The notes under the pieces are model-generated. The model saw nothing but the letters and a program-made list of their open reading frames with translations, did no database searches and was not told the DNA's origin. A DNA stretch of 64,000 bases, from the NCBI RefSeq assembly GCF_900114975.1, contig NZ_FOUU01000004.1, positions 138,986-202,985 of the forward strand, in the 5' to 3' direction. The position numbers and the translations under genes are program-made. Positions 1 through 9,097 of the stretch are shown one piece after another; position 1 is the stretch's first letter; each line of letters begins with the position of its first letter. This DNA is from Thermodesulforhabdus norvegica (GTDB lineage: Bacteria > Desulfobacterota > Syntrophobacteria > Syntrophobacterales > Thermodesulforhabdaceae).

Positions 1-903
1 CCAGTAACGGTTTTCGGTTTTGAAGGGGACGTTTTGATCAAGAAGGTGATCCCGGTCGGCTTCGTCGTGGAGGTAGTTGGCCATGAGGATGCCTTCTCCC
101 CATTTAAGGCTACTCCAGCGAAGTTCTGCACCTCCCATGACGCCTCTTTTCTGAAGGTAGTGGGCGAAAAGAGTAACGTCGCGGCTTCGATCAACGGCCC
201 AGAAGTAGGGTATCTCCAGCTCAAAGCCCTGAAGCTCAGATACCCCGACGACGGGAGCAAGGAATCCCGACTGACGTTGTTTCCTTACCGGGAAGGTTCC
301 CCAGGGAACATAGACTACGGGAACCGAACCGATTCTGAAGGCAAGGCCCTTCCCTGTGGCGAAGCCTTCTGATGGAACCCTGAGCCGGTCAAAGCTGATC
401 TTCCAGTCTGGATTTTCCGGAGTACAGGTCGTTATGAATCCGTCCTTCAGGTAATAGACGTCGTTATCCCGCTTTTCCAGATATGAAGCCTGAAGGTAGA
501 AGTTGCTTTTCGAAAAATAAGCCAGCCCCTCTTCGACGTAACCCGTTTCGGAGTTCAGGTTCCAGATGACCGATGCTCCACGAATCCAGTCTTTTCCGTA
601 TTTCAGGAGAACGTTGCCTTTGAGGTGAACCGAGCCGTTCAGCCGGTTAAACCGGGCATAATCCGCAAGAATCAGCTTTTCACCTGATTGGAGCCTTACC
701 TTTCCCCGAGCCACATACTCGTCCCTGTTTCGGTCGTACTCTATGGTGTCGGCCGAGAGCGTCCAGGGGTTACGGTCTTTACTTATGATGCTTTTAGCAT
801 CTTCCGTAAGGGGACTTTCAAAGGCGTGGCATGGGCCCGGTATGCCGGAAAGGATCGACAGGATACAGACGAGGAGAAGAAATCTCGTGTACCCCGGTGG
901 CAT
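1..903 (-). CDS. lptD: LPS-assembly outer-membrane protein LptD, N-terminal part
   Basis: This is the N-terminal 301 residues of an LptD/OstA-type protein; the gene runs off the left edge of the window. LptD is the outer-membrane barrel that, with LptE, inserts lipopolysaccharide into the outer leaflet. The reading frame opens with a hydrophobic signal peptide (about residues 1-28, ending near PCHAF). An OstA-like beta segment follows (WTLSADTIEYDRNRDEYVARGKV, residues ~47-69, shown here only to locate it), then the start of the barrel region with the family-typical VPVVYVPWGTFPV and RQSGFLAPVVG stretches. The start ATG shares one base with the proS stop (TGATG), so the two genes are probably translationally coupled. 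Only the C-terminal barrel is missing, because of the window edge. Confidence 0.86.
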   Translation of the reverse strand, partial: MPPGYTRFLLLVCILSILSGIPGPCHAFESPLTEDAKSIISKDRNPWTLSADTIEYDRNRDEYVARGKVRLQSGEKLILADYARFNRLNGSVHLKGNVLLKYGKDWIRGASVIWNLNSETGYVEEGLAYFSKSNFYLQASYLEKRDNDVYYLKDGFITTCTPENPDWKISFDRLRVPSEGFATGKGLAFRIGSVPVVYVPWGTFPVRKQRQSGFLAPVVGVSELQGFELEIPYFWAVDRSRDVTLFAHYLQKRGVMGGAELRWSSLKWGEGILMANYLHDEADRDHLLDQNVPFKTENRYW

Positions 904-2663
904 CAGATCTGCTCCTCTTCCATATAGGGAAGGCCTTCCAGCTGAGGCGTGAGCTCTTTTATGATGCTTTCCAGTCTCGCAACGAGCTCGTTTACAGGGC
1001 ACTCAAAGATTTCGCCCGTTTTTCTGACCTTGATTTCCACGGAATTGGATTCCAGAAGACGCTGGCTTACCACGACCCGAAGGGGTATCCCGAGAAGGTC
1101 GGCATCCTTGAACTTAACTCCGGGGGATTCATTCCTGTCGTCCCATAATACTTCAAATCGATTTTTGAGCATTTCATAGCACGCCTGGGCCGTGTTCAGC
1201 ACGTTATCCCGCTGGCCTATGGGGATTAAAATAACCTGATAGGGGGCCACGGTAACGGGCCATATAATCCCCGCATCGTCGTGCCATCTTTCGACGACGG
1301 CGGCCATGAGCCTTTCCACCCCGATGCCGTAACAGCCCATGACAACCCTTTGCATGTTCCCCTGAGAATCGAGGTATTGCACATCCATTGTGTCTTCTGC
1401 GGTGTATTTTATTCCCAGCTTGAAGGTGTGTCCCAGTTCGATACCCCGTTTTATCGAAAGGGTTCCTTCTCTGCACTGAAGACAGGTGTCTCCTTCACGG
1501 ACTTCCGCTATGTCCGCCACGTCGTCCGCCTGGAAGTCACGGCCGTAGAGAACGTTTTTCAGGTGAACGTCGGGTTTATTTCCGCCGGCAATGAAGGGTA
1601 TGGGAAGAGTGGCGGATTCGTCAACGATCACGGTCACCTTTCCCTTTAGCCCTACCGGCGATAGAAAACCGCCGTAGAGGCCTTTTTCGCGAAGTGTTTC
1701 TTCGGAAGCGAGTTCCAGTTTTACGGCTTTCAGCCTATTTGCAAGCTTTGTTTCGGATATGTCAAAATCGCCTCTTATGGCCGCAATGACGAGCTTCCCG
1801 TCCGCTTCGTATGCAACGGTTTTCAGAAAGCCTTCACGGGATATGCCGAAAAAGTCCATGAGCTGGGCAATGGTGGTGATGCCCGGGGTGCTTACTTCTT
1901 CTACGGGCGGCGGATTTTCGTTCAGAAGGTTTTCCGGAACCTTCTTTTCGCCAACGGCCTTTTCCGTATTGGCCCTGTAGGAGCAATGAGAACAGGTTAC
2001 GAAGCGGTCCTCGCCGTAATCCGAAGGTAGCATGAACTCGTGAGAGCCCGTTCCTCCCATTATGCCCGTGTCGGCCTCGATGGGGATTGCTTCAAGGCCG
2101 CAGCGGGCAAAGATTCTCAGATAAGCGTTGTAAACCCTTGGGTAGTACCTGTCCAGGTCTTCAAAGTCCGGGTGAAAGCTGTAGCCGTCTTTCATCGTGA
2201 ATTCCCGGACTCTCAGAAGACCTCCCCGGGGCCTTGCTTCATCCCGAACCTTGGTCTGTATCTGATAGAGCATCACCGGCATGTCACGATACGATTTTAT
2301 GAACTGTTTTGCCACGTCGGTTATGACTTCTTCATGGGTCATTGCGAGAACGAATTCCCGGTTTTTCCTGTCGTGAAACCTGAAGAGCTCGGGCCCGATG
2401 TCGTAGTAGCGCTTCGTCTTCTTCCAGAGTTCTGCAGGGTTGACCACGGGCATCGTAACTTCCTGTCCTTCAATTCCGTCCATCTCCTCTCGCAGGATCT
2501 TTTTGATTTTTTCGGCAACCCTGTGACCGAGTGGAAGAAGTGTGTAGATTCCTGCCGCTACGGGGTAAATGTAGCTTCCCCGGAGTAGAAAGATGTGAGA
2601 CGGCGTTTCTGCTTCTTTGGGCGTTTCGTAAAAGGTGTGTATGAATGCACGGGTATATCTCAT
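903..2663 (-). CDS. proS: Prolyl-tRNA synthetase
   Basis: Class II aminoacyl-tRNA synthetase of 586 residues that charges tRNA-Pro in the cytoplasm. The length and layout fit the bacterial form. The catalytic core carries THEE (residues 109-112) and the motif-2 stretch [16 protein letters not shown] (140-155). A YbaK-like editing insertion domain lies in the middle, motif 3 is [10 protein letters not shown], and the anticodon-binding domain is C-terminal. I chose the ATG at 2663 because GGAGGTG lies 7 nt upstream; an in-frame start 24 nt further up lacks a ribosome-binding site. The stop overlaps the lptD start by one base. Confidence 0.97.
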   Translation of the reverse strand: MRYTRAFIHTFYETPKEAETPSHIFLLRGSYIYPVAAGIYTLLPLGHRVAEKIKKILREEMDGIEGQEVTMPVVNPAELWKKTKRYYDIGPELFRFHDRKNREFVLAMTHEEVITDVAKQFIKSYRDMPVMLYQIQTKVRDEARPRGGLLRVREFTMKDGYSFHPDFEDLDRYYPRVYNAYLRIFARCGLEAIPIEADTGIMGGTGSHEFMLPSDYGEDRFVTCSHCSYRANTEKAVGEKKVPENLLNENPPPVEEVSTPGITTIAQLMDFFGISREGFLKTVAYEADGKLVIAAIRGDFDISETKLANRLKAVKLELASEETLREKGLYGGFLSPVGLKGKVTVIVDESATLPIPFIAGGNKPDVHLKNVLYGRDFQADDVADIAEVREGDTCLQCREGTLSIKRGIELGHTFKLGIKYTAEDTMDVQYLDSQGNMQRVVMGCYGIGVERLMAAVVERWHDDAGIIWPVTVAPYQVILIPIGQRDNVLNTAQACYEMLKNRFEVLWDDRNESPGVKFKDADLLGIPLRVVVSQRLLESNSVEIKVRKTGEIFECPVNELVARLESIIKELTPQLEGLPYMEEEQI

Positions 2664-2807
2664 CGAAGACACCTCCAGGATAATCAACGGCCGGATTAAC
2701 CTGAGCTCAAAGACGGTTCATACTCTATAGCAAATGAAACAAAATTTCACAGCTTTTTTTAAAATGGGCACTCCTGTTGAGTAGGCCGACAGGGTAACCG
2801 CACAATT

Positions 2808-3098
2808 TCAGGCTGTGTACAGAAATATCCTGGTTTTCGGAGGTTCGGTGAGGTACGGGGCGATTTCGGCTTCAATAGCCTGTCTTTCGGGATTGTTTTC
2901 CCAGCGTTTCCACTCTTCAACGCTGTTCCAGGTACTTATAACGAGGTAGGTATGGGGATCATCATAGGAGCGGAGGGTTTCTCCCGAAATGTAGCCGGGG
3001 GCGTGCATCGCCCTTGACCTGAGCTTAATAAGAGCGTGATGTACATCAATTTCTCTCCCCGGCTCGATCTTCCTTTCAATAAAAACCTTGATGGCCAT
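2808..3098 (-). CDS. Antibiotic biosynthesis monooxygenase (ABM)-domain small protein
   Basis: A 96-residue protein with the ABM ferredoxin-like fold pattern: an initial strand IKVFIERKIEPG, then PGYISGETLRS, then YLVISTWNSVEEWKRWENN. ABM proteins range from quinol monooxygenases to heme-degrading and purely sensory members, so the substrate cannot be named. The start at 3098 is supported by GGAGGTGG immediately upstream. It is transcribed divergently from the methyltransferase at 3157, with only about 58 bp between them, which must hold both promoters. It is followed on its own strand by the proS promoter region. Confidence 0.8.
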   Translation of the reverse strand: MAIKVFIERKIEPGREIDVHHALIKLRSRAMHAPGYISGETLRSYDDPHTYLVISTWNSVEEWKRWENNPERQAIEAEIAPYLTEPPKTRIFLYTA

Positions 3099-3156
3099 CT
3101 CCACCTCCTCTAATCTGTTGACCCTTCCGATAACCTGTTTTTTATTATTACACCCT

Positions 3157-3930
3157 ATGCTTGAAAAGAATAGTCGCAAAGTAGTTGAGCATGTGAAGAG
3201 TTATTACCGTGAGCTCTACAGGGGGAAAATTAACCCCACCGTAAAGGTTTGCTCCGGCAGTGTCCTTGCCCGCAGGCTTGGGTATTCCCTGGAGCTTCTG
3301 GATTGGCTGACGGACCATGATTTTCCCTGGGATTACATACACCCCTGTGGGAACCCGGTGAGAAAGGGTCTCTTTGAACCGGGGGATTTTGTCCTCAATC
3401 TGGGATGCGGTATCGGCCTCGATGCCTGTGCTCTAATGTTTGAGGCCACGGAAGAACTGAAGGCCGAAGTCGGGTACGTCGTCGTGAACGTTGATGTAGT
3501 TTCCGAGGTGCTTGAAAGAGCCTGCAGATGGGTAGCTTCCCTGAGAGAACTCCCTGATGATTTCACACTGTTATGGGTGTGTGCCGATGCCCTGAAACTT
3601 CCCTTCACGCACGAAACCTTCGATGTCGTGTTGATGAACGGTGTCTTTAATGTATTCCCGGACAAGAAACTCCTTCTTGAAGAATTACGGCGGGTTATCA
3701 AGAAAGGCGGACGCCTTGTTATTGCCGACATATTCGTTTCGACCTCTCTCCCGGACTACGTGAAAACGGAGCCGGATGCCTGGGCGTGGTGCATTGCAGG
3801 GGCCCTGACGGAAGAAGAGTTCTTTGAGTTGCTTCGGTCGTCGGGGTTCGGCCCCTGCAGAGGGCTTGATAAAGAGGCAATTGACGATGCCTTTTATCGG
3901 GGAGTATTTGCGGCGGAAAGGGTCTCCTGA
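3157..3930 (+). CDS. Class I SAM-dependent methyltransferase
   Basis: About 257 residues with a Rossmann methyltransferase fold. Motif I is VLNLGCGIGLDA (residues 79-90), the acidic end of strand 2 is VVNVDVV, and the post-motif region DALKLPFTHETFDVVLMNG is typical of the Methyltransf_11/25 group. It resembles the ArsM/UbiE-like branch in layout, but I see no convincing triad of arsenic-binding cysteines, so the substrate is open. The ATG at 3157 is chosen because the frame upstream of it is hydrophobic, unlike the rest of the protein, and overlaps the divergent gene; no strong ribosome-binding site is visible. Its 3' end overlaps the 3' end of the convergent ferredoxin-type gene by 37 bp. 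Confidence 0.8.
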   Translation: MLEKNSRKVVEHVKSYYRELYRGKINPTVKVCSGSVLARRLGYSLELLDWLTDHDFPWDYIHPCGNPVRKGLFEPGDFVLNLGCGIGLDACALMFEATEELKAEVGYVVVNVDVVSEVLERACRWVASLRELPDDFTLLWVCADALKLPFTHETFDVVLMNGVFNVFPDKKLLLEELRRVIKKGGRLVIADIFVSTSLPDYVKTEPDAWAWCIAGALTEEEFFELLRSSGFGPCRGLDKEAIDDAFYRGVFAAERVS

Positions 3931-4256
3931 TTTTCTCTGCCGTCCTCCTGCCGCCTGAAGGCCGATTCGTCAACCATCTCAATGGCTCTGGTAGGGCATT
4001 CTTCCGCGCAAATTCCACAGCCCTTGCAGTAGTCGTAGTTTATCACTACCGGTATGGTCCGGCTGACCACGCCCTCCGGGCAGTAAAGCCAGCAGAGAAA
4101 GCACGAGGGCTTCTGGTTTTTGCTGGGAGTGCACCTGGAGTGGTCGATAACGGGGCGGTAGCTGCGCCACCCACCGGTCTTCCCGGCTTCTCCTTCACAG
4201 AGTTCGCCATGAGCAAAGATGTAGGGATCGCTTTCAATTCGATACTCCTTCTTCAT
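3894..4256 (-). CDS. porD: 2-oxoacid:ferredoxin oxidoreductase delta subunit (8Fe ferredoxin type)
   Basis: A 120-residue protein with two [4Fe-4S] binding sets: C42, C52, C55 and C59 (CFLCWLYCP) and C77, C80, C83 and C87 (CKGCGICAEECP). This is the layout of the delta subunit of pyruvate/2-ketoisovalerate-type oxidoreductases, which passes electrons from the TPP-bearing catalytic subunits to ferredoxin. It lies 26 bp behind the gamma subunit. The start at 4256 has GAGGG upstream. The last ~24 residues extend past the ferredoxin fold and overlap the convergent methyltransferase gene. The alpha and beta subunits that normally complete the enzyme are absent from the neighbourhood. Confidence 0.85.
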   Translation of the reverse strand: MKKEYRIESDPYIFAHGELCEGEAGKTGGWRSYRPVIDHSRCTPSKNQKPSCFLCWLYCPEGVVSRTIPVVINYDYCKGCGICAEECPTRAIEMVDESAFRRQEDGRENQETLSAANTPR

Positions 4257-4282
4257 AGCCTTACCCTCTCTTTTCCCTCTTT

Positions 4283-4876
4283 TCAGGCGCACTCAAGGGT
4301 GCAGGGTTTCAGGTACCTGGTATTTTCGTAGGCCCTGCGGGCTCCTTCAATATTTTTCTCAAGGGCTTCGCCCGAGAAGTTGTTTCCCAGGGCTTTTTCT
4401 ATGCTTTTCATAGAAATCAGGCCCGTTGCACGGGAAAACCCGCCGAGAATGGTGGTGTTGAAAAGAACCGTTCCGGACACGACTAGTCCTGCTTCGATGG
4501 CACAGTGAAAGGCATCACAGGTTGCAACGTTAAACCTTTCTGACAGGGTGAAATCTTCCGGGGGTCTGACCGTGTTTATTATTATGATTCCGTCGGGTTT
4601 AAGCCCTGCGGAAACATCCACGATATCCATCAGGGTTTCGTCCAGCACGATAACCACATCGGGCTCGGTAACGAGAGAAAAGGTTCTTATGGGGCGAGGC
4701 CCGAAGCGGTTTGTTGCTATGACGGGAGCTCCACGGCGCTCGGCGCCGAAAAAGGGTGCCGCAGTTACGCCTCGATAGCCCTCGATAAATGCCGCTTCGG
4801 CAAGGATCATTGCGCCGGTTACGGCTCCGTGCCCGCCACGGCCGTGCCATCTCACTTCAATTCGGCTTCTTTTCAT
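4283..4876 (-). CDS. porG: 2-oxoacid:ferredoxin oxidoreductase gamma subunit
   Basis: A 197-residue protein of the pyruvate ferredoxin/flavodoxin oxidoreductase gamma family. Recognisable elements are RWHGRGGHGAVTGAMILAEAA near the N-terminus, PFFGAERRGAPV, and an internal VVLDETLMD segment. The gamma subunit is the small structural subunit that binds the CoA end of the active site. I placed the start at the ATG at 4876; a TTG at 4888 sits only 2 nt behind the GGAGG and is less likely. It is followed by the delta subunit and preceded by a hypothetical gene and a DUF89 gene on the same strand. Confidence 0.85.
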   Translation of the reverse strand: MKRSRIEVRWHGRGGHGAVTGAMILAEAAFIEGYRGVTAAPFFGAERRGAPVIATNRFGPRPIRTFSLVTEPDVVIVLDETLMDIVDVSAGLKPDGIIIINTVRPPEDFTLSERFNVATCDAFHCAIEAGLVVSGTVLFNTTILGGFSRATGLISMKSIEKALGNNFSGEALEKNIEGARRAYENTRYLKPCTLECA

Positions 4877-4900
4877 CGTTCGCCGCAAGCCTCCTTTCCT

Positions 4901-5299
4901 TCACTTTATCCGTAAGTGCACATGTTCAACGCCGGGTTTCAGAAAAAAGGTGCTTTCGTTAACCTTTTTTTCCAGGGGGTGAGTGGTGAAAATTATTCTG
5001 TTTTCTGCATCAAAGGATGTAAGACTCCGGACGGCATGGAGGGTAATCAGCTCGTCTATGCACAGTGCCCAGAGGATCTTTTTGGGATCCGAAGGGTCGT
5101 AAACGATGAGGTCAACGGGTCGATCGGAAATCCTCGGCGGGTAGTAATCGGCCACAGCTCCGTACCCCGCCTCCCGCATAAAAAAGTAGAGCTCACACTG
5201 AAGGGTTCTCCTTATGGTATCACTCCGGCGAAAATAGGACGGGATGTTTTCCGCACATCTTAAAAGCCTTTCGTGCATGTCTTTTTTCAGATCCGCCAC
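4901..5299 (-). CDS. Hypothetical protein
   Basis: A 132-residue soluble protein that I do not recognise. The start is GTG at 5299, with AGGAGG 8 nt upstream, and the upstream gene's stop lies one base before it. The central part (PVDLIVYDPSDPKKILWALCIDELITLHAV) alternates strand-like and helix-like segments. It loosely recalls the core of restriction-endonuclease-like folds, but without the expected catalytic E-x-K, so no function is proposed. It sits between the DUF89-type gene and the oxidoreductase gamma subunit and is almost certainly in the same transcript. Confidence 0.62.
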   Translation of the reverse strand: MADLKKDMHERLLRCAENIPSYFRRSDTIRRTLQCELYFFMREAGYGAVADYYPPRISDRPVDLIVYDPSDPKKILWALCIDELITLHAVRSLTSFDAENRIIFTTHPLEKKVNESTFFLKPGVEHVHLRIK

Positions 5300-5300
5300 T

Positions 5301-6200
5301 TTATGTCCTCCTGCAGGCAGGTTGCATTATTACGAAAGAATTGAGGGTCACTCCGGAGCTCGTTGCAACGGGCAAACACTTTGCCTGAAAGAGTAAAAAA
5401 ACCCGCTCGTCCCGTGTGTCTCCCAATGTTTCGTAATGACCCATTCCTTTACCCATTATGACGTCGGCTCCGTCGTAGAGTTCCCGAAAATACCCCGATG
5501 CGTGCTCAAGCTCAAGACCCACCGTGCCACAACCCGTACTCACTACCACGACATTGCCCCAGTCCACGGAGATATTTTCAAGATCCTGCCAGCAAAGATC
5601 ATTCTGAACGGGCGCACCTTTTACGGCAAAAAACACTTTGTGGCCGATTTCACCAAGAAACTTCAGGAAGGGCAGGTCAAAGAATACTTCGCCTGCATTG
5701 TCGCCAAGAAAGAGGACTGTGGCACCGGGATTGGAAAGCCGGGAGTAGATTACATCTCCTTCGTTTATCGATATGTTAGGACCGGCGGTGACCAGATTTT
5801 CCAGTTCTTCCGGATTTCGGAAAAAGTCCAGGCCGTTTCCTATAAGAGAGAAGGTCAGAAGACTTGAAAAGGTTTCTTTTTCCGGTGCGTTTTCTAATCT
5901 ATTCCCCATGGCTTTTAAAGCTCTTGCCGCAATGGTTTCGGCAGTCCTGATTTCTTCGATCTTGCGTTCCCTGAAGGGGTCTTCGTTGCGACAGATGGCT
6001 TTTATAATCGGGTGAAACCTGCTGGCAATGTAGGCAGGTGTTATACCCGGACCGTTCTTAAGTTTTTCCACTATAAGGAGAGCCTGCCGGCGGGCACGTT
6101 CTCGAAGTTCACCGTCCGTCGTGGCAAGTGTCACCGTCAGATCTATGAGCCTTTCCAGGCAGGCTTGACATGTTGACGACAGAGGTGCTTTCAATTGCAT
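5301..6200 (-). CDS. DUF89/ARMT1-like metal-dependent phosphatase-family protein
   Basis: A 299-residue member of the DUF89 family. The helical N-terminal part carries CQACLERLIDLT. The C-terminal Rossmann-like part carries the family motifs FLGDNAGEVFFD (residues ~166-177) and GKGMGHYETL, whose acidic and Asn residues bind the metal. Studied family members hydrolyse damaged or overflow sugar phosphates (damage-control phosphatases), and the archaeal/bacterial single-domain branch has few tested activities. It heads a minus-strand operon with a hypothetical protein and the orphan 2-oxoacid oxidoreductase gamma/delta pair; the link between them is not known. Confidence 0.78.
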   Translation of the reverse strand: MQLKAPLSSTCQACLERLIDLTVTLATTDGELRERARRQALLIVEKLKNGPGITPAYIASRFHPIIKAICRNEDPFRERKIEEIRTAETIAARALKAMGNRLENAPEKETFSSLLTFSLIGNGLDFFRNPEELENLVTAGPNISINEGDVIYSRLSNPGATVLFLGDNAGEVFFDLPFLKFLGEIGHKVFFAVKGAPVQNDLCWQDLENISVDWGNVVVVSTGCGTVGLELEHASGYFRELYDGADVIMGKGMGHYETLGDTRDERVFLLFQAKCLPVATSSGVTLNSFVIMQPACRRT

Positions 6201-6235
6201 CTGAGTTTTCCCGTTAATCTATCAGGAGGTGACCT

Positions 6236-7078
6236 GTGAATTTTCCGATTCATCTCTGTCAGCCCGATGAGACCAAATCCTGTGCCGCCTGCTGCGGCAT
6301 ATACAACTTTCTTTCCAACGGCCGCGATCATGTTGCTTTGAGATTACAAAGAAACCGTCGTGCACTCCAGAACCTGACCCCCGGAAAAGATGACGTTATA
6401 AAATCCCATTCCCTGCGATATCGGGTACAGGATAACGGCGAAGGGAAATTGTTTCAAAGTATTTTTAACTGTGAATTCGTGGGTTTTCTGGACGAGCATT
6501 GTCGCAGGGTGGGATGTCTTATCCATCCGGAGCGTCTCGGCGGGGAGGATCTCAGGCATTATTCCTTCTACGGACAGAATCTCTGCCGCGACCATTTCTG
6601 CCTGTCTTACTATTACCTTTCGTTGCAGGAACAGCGCCTGGTTGTGACAACGATCCGGGACTGGTATTTGTACGGTCTTATCATAACGGATATAGACCTC
6701 GTGAAGGCTGTTTTCCGGATTCTTTCCGATGCAGCAGGCGAGGCGCTCGATGTTTTTCTGGTGGCGGAGTCCCCGGAGCTTTCGTCAATCCTTTTACGGT
6801 TGTGGCAGTACAAGCTTGACTGGCCTTATCGCATGCAAGGGGTAGCCCGTCTGGGTAAGTACATTTTTAAAGGTGATGAGTATCGAGAGGTGAGGATTCC
6901 CTACGGAAGGTATCACAGAAAGGTATCGAACTTCGACGGGCTCTTTGTGGCTTACGGCTCGAAGTTCGGTTCGGGAAGAGATATCGACGATGCGGAAGGA
7001 TTAATCTCCCGCATCGTCGATGACTTTGCCCGGGGGTATGGCAGGCGCAAGGCGGGATCTCATGGTTTTACGGCCTGA
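6236..7078 (+). CDS. Cysteine-cluster protein, possible metal-binding
   Basis: A 280-residue soluble protein beginning at GTG 6236, behind a strong AGGAGGTGACC. The N-terminus has C8 and the cluster C16-AA-CC (C16, C19, C20). Further Cys pairs follow at about 80-95 (FNCEF, EHCRRVGC) and near 115-120 (LCRDHFC). This spacing recalls the CxxCC plus distal Cys layout of the YkgJ/'zinc or iron-chelating' families, but the rest of the protein is not recognisable. It is divergent from the DUF89 gene, and its 3' end overlaps the 3' end of the TRAP permease by 19 bp. Confidence 0.62.
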   Translation: MNFPIHLCQPDETKSCAACCGIYNFLSNGRDHVALRLQRNRRALQNLTPGKDDVIKSHSLRYRVQDNGEGKLFQSIFNCEFVGFLDEHCRRVGCLIHPERLGGEDLRHYSFYGQNLCRDHFCLSYYYLSLQEQRLVVTTIRDWYLYGLIITDIDLVKAVFRILSDAAGEALDVFLVAESPELSSILLRLWQYKLDWPYRMQGVARLGKYIFKGDEYREVRIPYGRYHRKVSNFDGLFVAYGSKFGSGRDIDDAEGLISRIVDDFARGYGRRKAGSHGFTA

Positions 7079-9003
7079 GATGCCAGCCTTTCCTTTCTTT
7101 CTCTGTACTTCTGGGACAGGTAAACGAGCCCTATGAGACCGATTCCCGTCAGATCGGTTATCAGGTGAGGATGGTAGCAGAGAAAGGTTCCCACGGCGAA
7201 AAAGATCCATTCAATAATTGTGGTTTTTCTGATCAGATAGCCCATCGTCAGGGCTCCAAAGGCAATGGTTCCGATAGTTGCCGAAAGGTAGGCCATAACA
7301 ATTTCGTGCCAGGACCCCTGAAGAAGTATGCCCGGAACGTATGCGAAGAGGAAAGGGCCTATGTAAAGGAACTTGGCAAACTTGAAACAGGTCCAGCCGG
7401 TTTTCCACGGATCCGATCCCGCTATGGCGGCACCGGCATAAGCCGCAACGCACACCGGTGGAGTTATGTTCGAATCCTGGCTGAACCAGTACACGATCAT
7501 GTGTGCGGCAATGGGGTTCACACCCATCTTGTCCAGTGCCGGAACTGCCAGAACGGCCGTGATGAGGTAAGCCGCCGTGACGGGAACTCCCATTCCAAGC
7601 ACAAGGGAGGCAAGACCTATGAGAAGTATGGCAACGGTTAGATTACCCTGAGACAGGGATATGATAATGTCGGAAAACTTTAGACCTACTCCGGTCAAGG
7701 CTATGGATCCGACGATCATGCCTATAACGCCGACCGTTGCACCTATGACGAGGGTGTTGCGCGCCCCTTCGAGCATGGCTTCGTAGATTTCCCGAATTCC
7801 CATACGCGTATCGGGCCTGAACCAGCTTATGACGATGCAGGTAATGGATGCCCAGAAGGCGGAGAGTCCCGGAGAAAATCCCAGAAGCATAAGGACAACA
7901 ATCACAATCAGAGGGAGCGACATGTACCACTCTTTTCTGAGGATTTCCTTCCAGTTCGGGAGGTCTTCCTTAAGGCCGACTATTCCGTGCTTTTTGGCTT
8001 CGAAATGGACCATAACGAATACGGAGAGAAAATATAACAGGGCGGGCCCGACGGCCATCTTCATTATTTCAACGTAGGGAGTTCTGGTGAGTTCTGCCAT
8101 GAGAAAACCGCCGGCTCCCATAATCGGCGGCATGAACATCCCGACGATTGATGCGGAAGGCTCTATGGCTCCCGCAACGTGAGGCCGAAACCCCGCTTTT
8201 TTCATAAGCGGGATTGTAAAGGTTCCCGTCGAAACAGTATTGGCTATTGCGCTGCCCGAGATGGAGCCGAAAAATGTCGATGCCATACAGGCGACCTTAG
8301 CTGGCCCACCGGTGGTCTTTCCGGCGATTGACATGGGAAAATCGAGGAAGAACTGACCGGCTCCCGACTTTTTCAGGAATGCCCCGAAGAAAATAAAAAG
8401 AATCACGTAAGTGACCAGAACGTTTGCCATTACGCCGAAAACGCCGTCCTGCGTTAAGAAAAGATGCACTGCAGTTCTTTCTATGCTGAATTGCCTGTGG
8501 GCAAAGGGGCCGGGCATCCAGGGCCCAAAGTAACAGTATGCCGCCGCAAGAAATCCCATAATTGTCATGGCCCAGCCCAGAACACGCCTCGACACTTCCA
8601 GCGAAAGAAGCAGTCCGAGAATACTTATGTAGATGTCAAGCTTTGTCTCGCTTCCTATCCTGTAGTTCAATGCTTCAAATTCTTTGATCCAGTAACCCGT
8701 CGCAAAAATGGACAAAAGGGCAAGAATAATGTCGAAGACAGAGGGGCGGCCTGTGGGTGACCGTTTGGAGAAAGGATACACGAGGAAAACCATAACATAG
8801 GTCAGAAGTACGTAAAGCCCCCGGTTGTACTGCACGGCTACGGGCTTAATTCCCGCAGAATAGAAATAGAAGCAAACCATAAACACGCTCATTACGGCGA
8901 TGATATAGTGCCATACACCCGTGAGCTTTCGACCCGTTTTTTCTTCCTTTTCCAGGAGCTTCTTCAGGGTTTCGTCTTTCTGAATCTGAGCGTCTTCCGT
9001 CAT
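7060..9003 (-). CDS. TRAP transporter permease, fused small and large subunits (TAXI type)
   Basis: A 647-residue polytopic membrane protein in which the 4-TM DctQ-like part and the 12-TM DctM-like part are one chain, as is usual for TAXI-type TRAP systems. Landmark stretches are GSISGSAIANTVSTGTFTIP, EPSASIVGMFMPPIMGAGGF and LGMGVPVTAAYLITA. Such transporters use a Na+ or H+ gradient and a periplasmic binding protein to import organic acids or amino acids. The binding protein is encoded directly upstream, but a hairpin terminator lies between the two genes. The substrate cannot be read from sequence. Confidence 0.93.
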   Translation of the reverse strand: MTEDAQIQKDETLKKLLEKEEKTGRKLTGVWHYIIAVMSVFMVCFYFYSAGIKPVAVQYNRGLYVLLTYVMVFLVYPFSKRSPTGRPSVFDIILALLSIFATGYWIKEFEALNYRIGSETKLDIYISILGLLLSLEVSRRVLGWAMTIMGFLAAAYCYFGPWMPGPFAHRQFSIERTAVHLFLTQDGVFGVMANVLVTYVILFIFFGAFLKKSGAGQFFLDFPMSIAGKTTGGPAKVACMASTFFGSISGSAIANTVSTGTFTIPLMKKAGFRPHVAGAIEPSASIVGMFMPPIMGAGGFLMAELTRTPYVEIMKMAVGPALLYFLSVFVMVHFEAKKHGIVGLKEDLPNWKEILRKEWYMSLPLIVIVVLMLLGFSPGLSAFWASITCIVISWFRPDTRMGIREIYEAMLEGARNTLVIGATVGVIGMIVGSIALTGVGLKFSDIIISLSQGNLTVAILLIGLASLVLGMGVPVTAAYLITAVLAVPALDKMGVNPIAAHMIVYWFSQDSNITPPVCVAAYAGAAIAGSDPWKTGWTCFKFAKFLYIGPFLFAYVPGILLQGSWHEIVMAYLSATIGTIAFGALTMGYLIRKTTIIEWIFFAVGTFLCYHPHLITDLTGIGLIGLVYLSQKYRERKERLASQAVKP

Positions 9004-9060
9004 GGCTCGATTTTCCTTCCTTGTTCGTGGGAATTGCCAACCGAATAGAATTTTTCCTGA

Positions 9061-9087
9061 AAAAGGCGGGCAACCCTTCGCCCGCCC
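9061..9087 (-). terminator. Intercistronic hairpin between TRAP binding protein and permease
   Basis: Read on the minus strand, GGCGGGC pairs with GCCCGCC around an 8-nt loop and is followed directly by five T. It lies between the binding-protein stop and the permease start. A partial terminator here would make more binding protein than permease from one transcript, a common arrangement in binding-protein-dependent transport operons. The structure is seen; its efficiency is not known. Confidence 0.62.
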
Positions 9088-9097
9088 GGTATCTTAA

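Noticed and set aside
2664..2807. Possible T-box or leader in front of proS
   Set aside because: No T-box sequence or terminator/antiterminator pair is visible in the 144 bp.
7466..7482. GTTCGAATCC, resembling a tRNA T-loop
   Set aside because: It lies inside the TRAP permease coding sequence, no acceptor or anticodon arm can be built around it, and the reading frame explains it.
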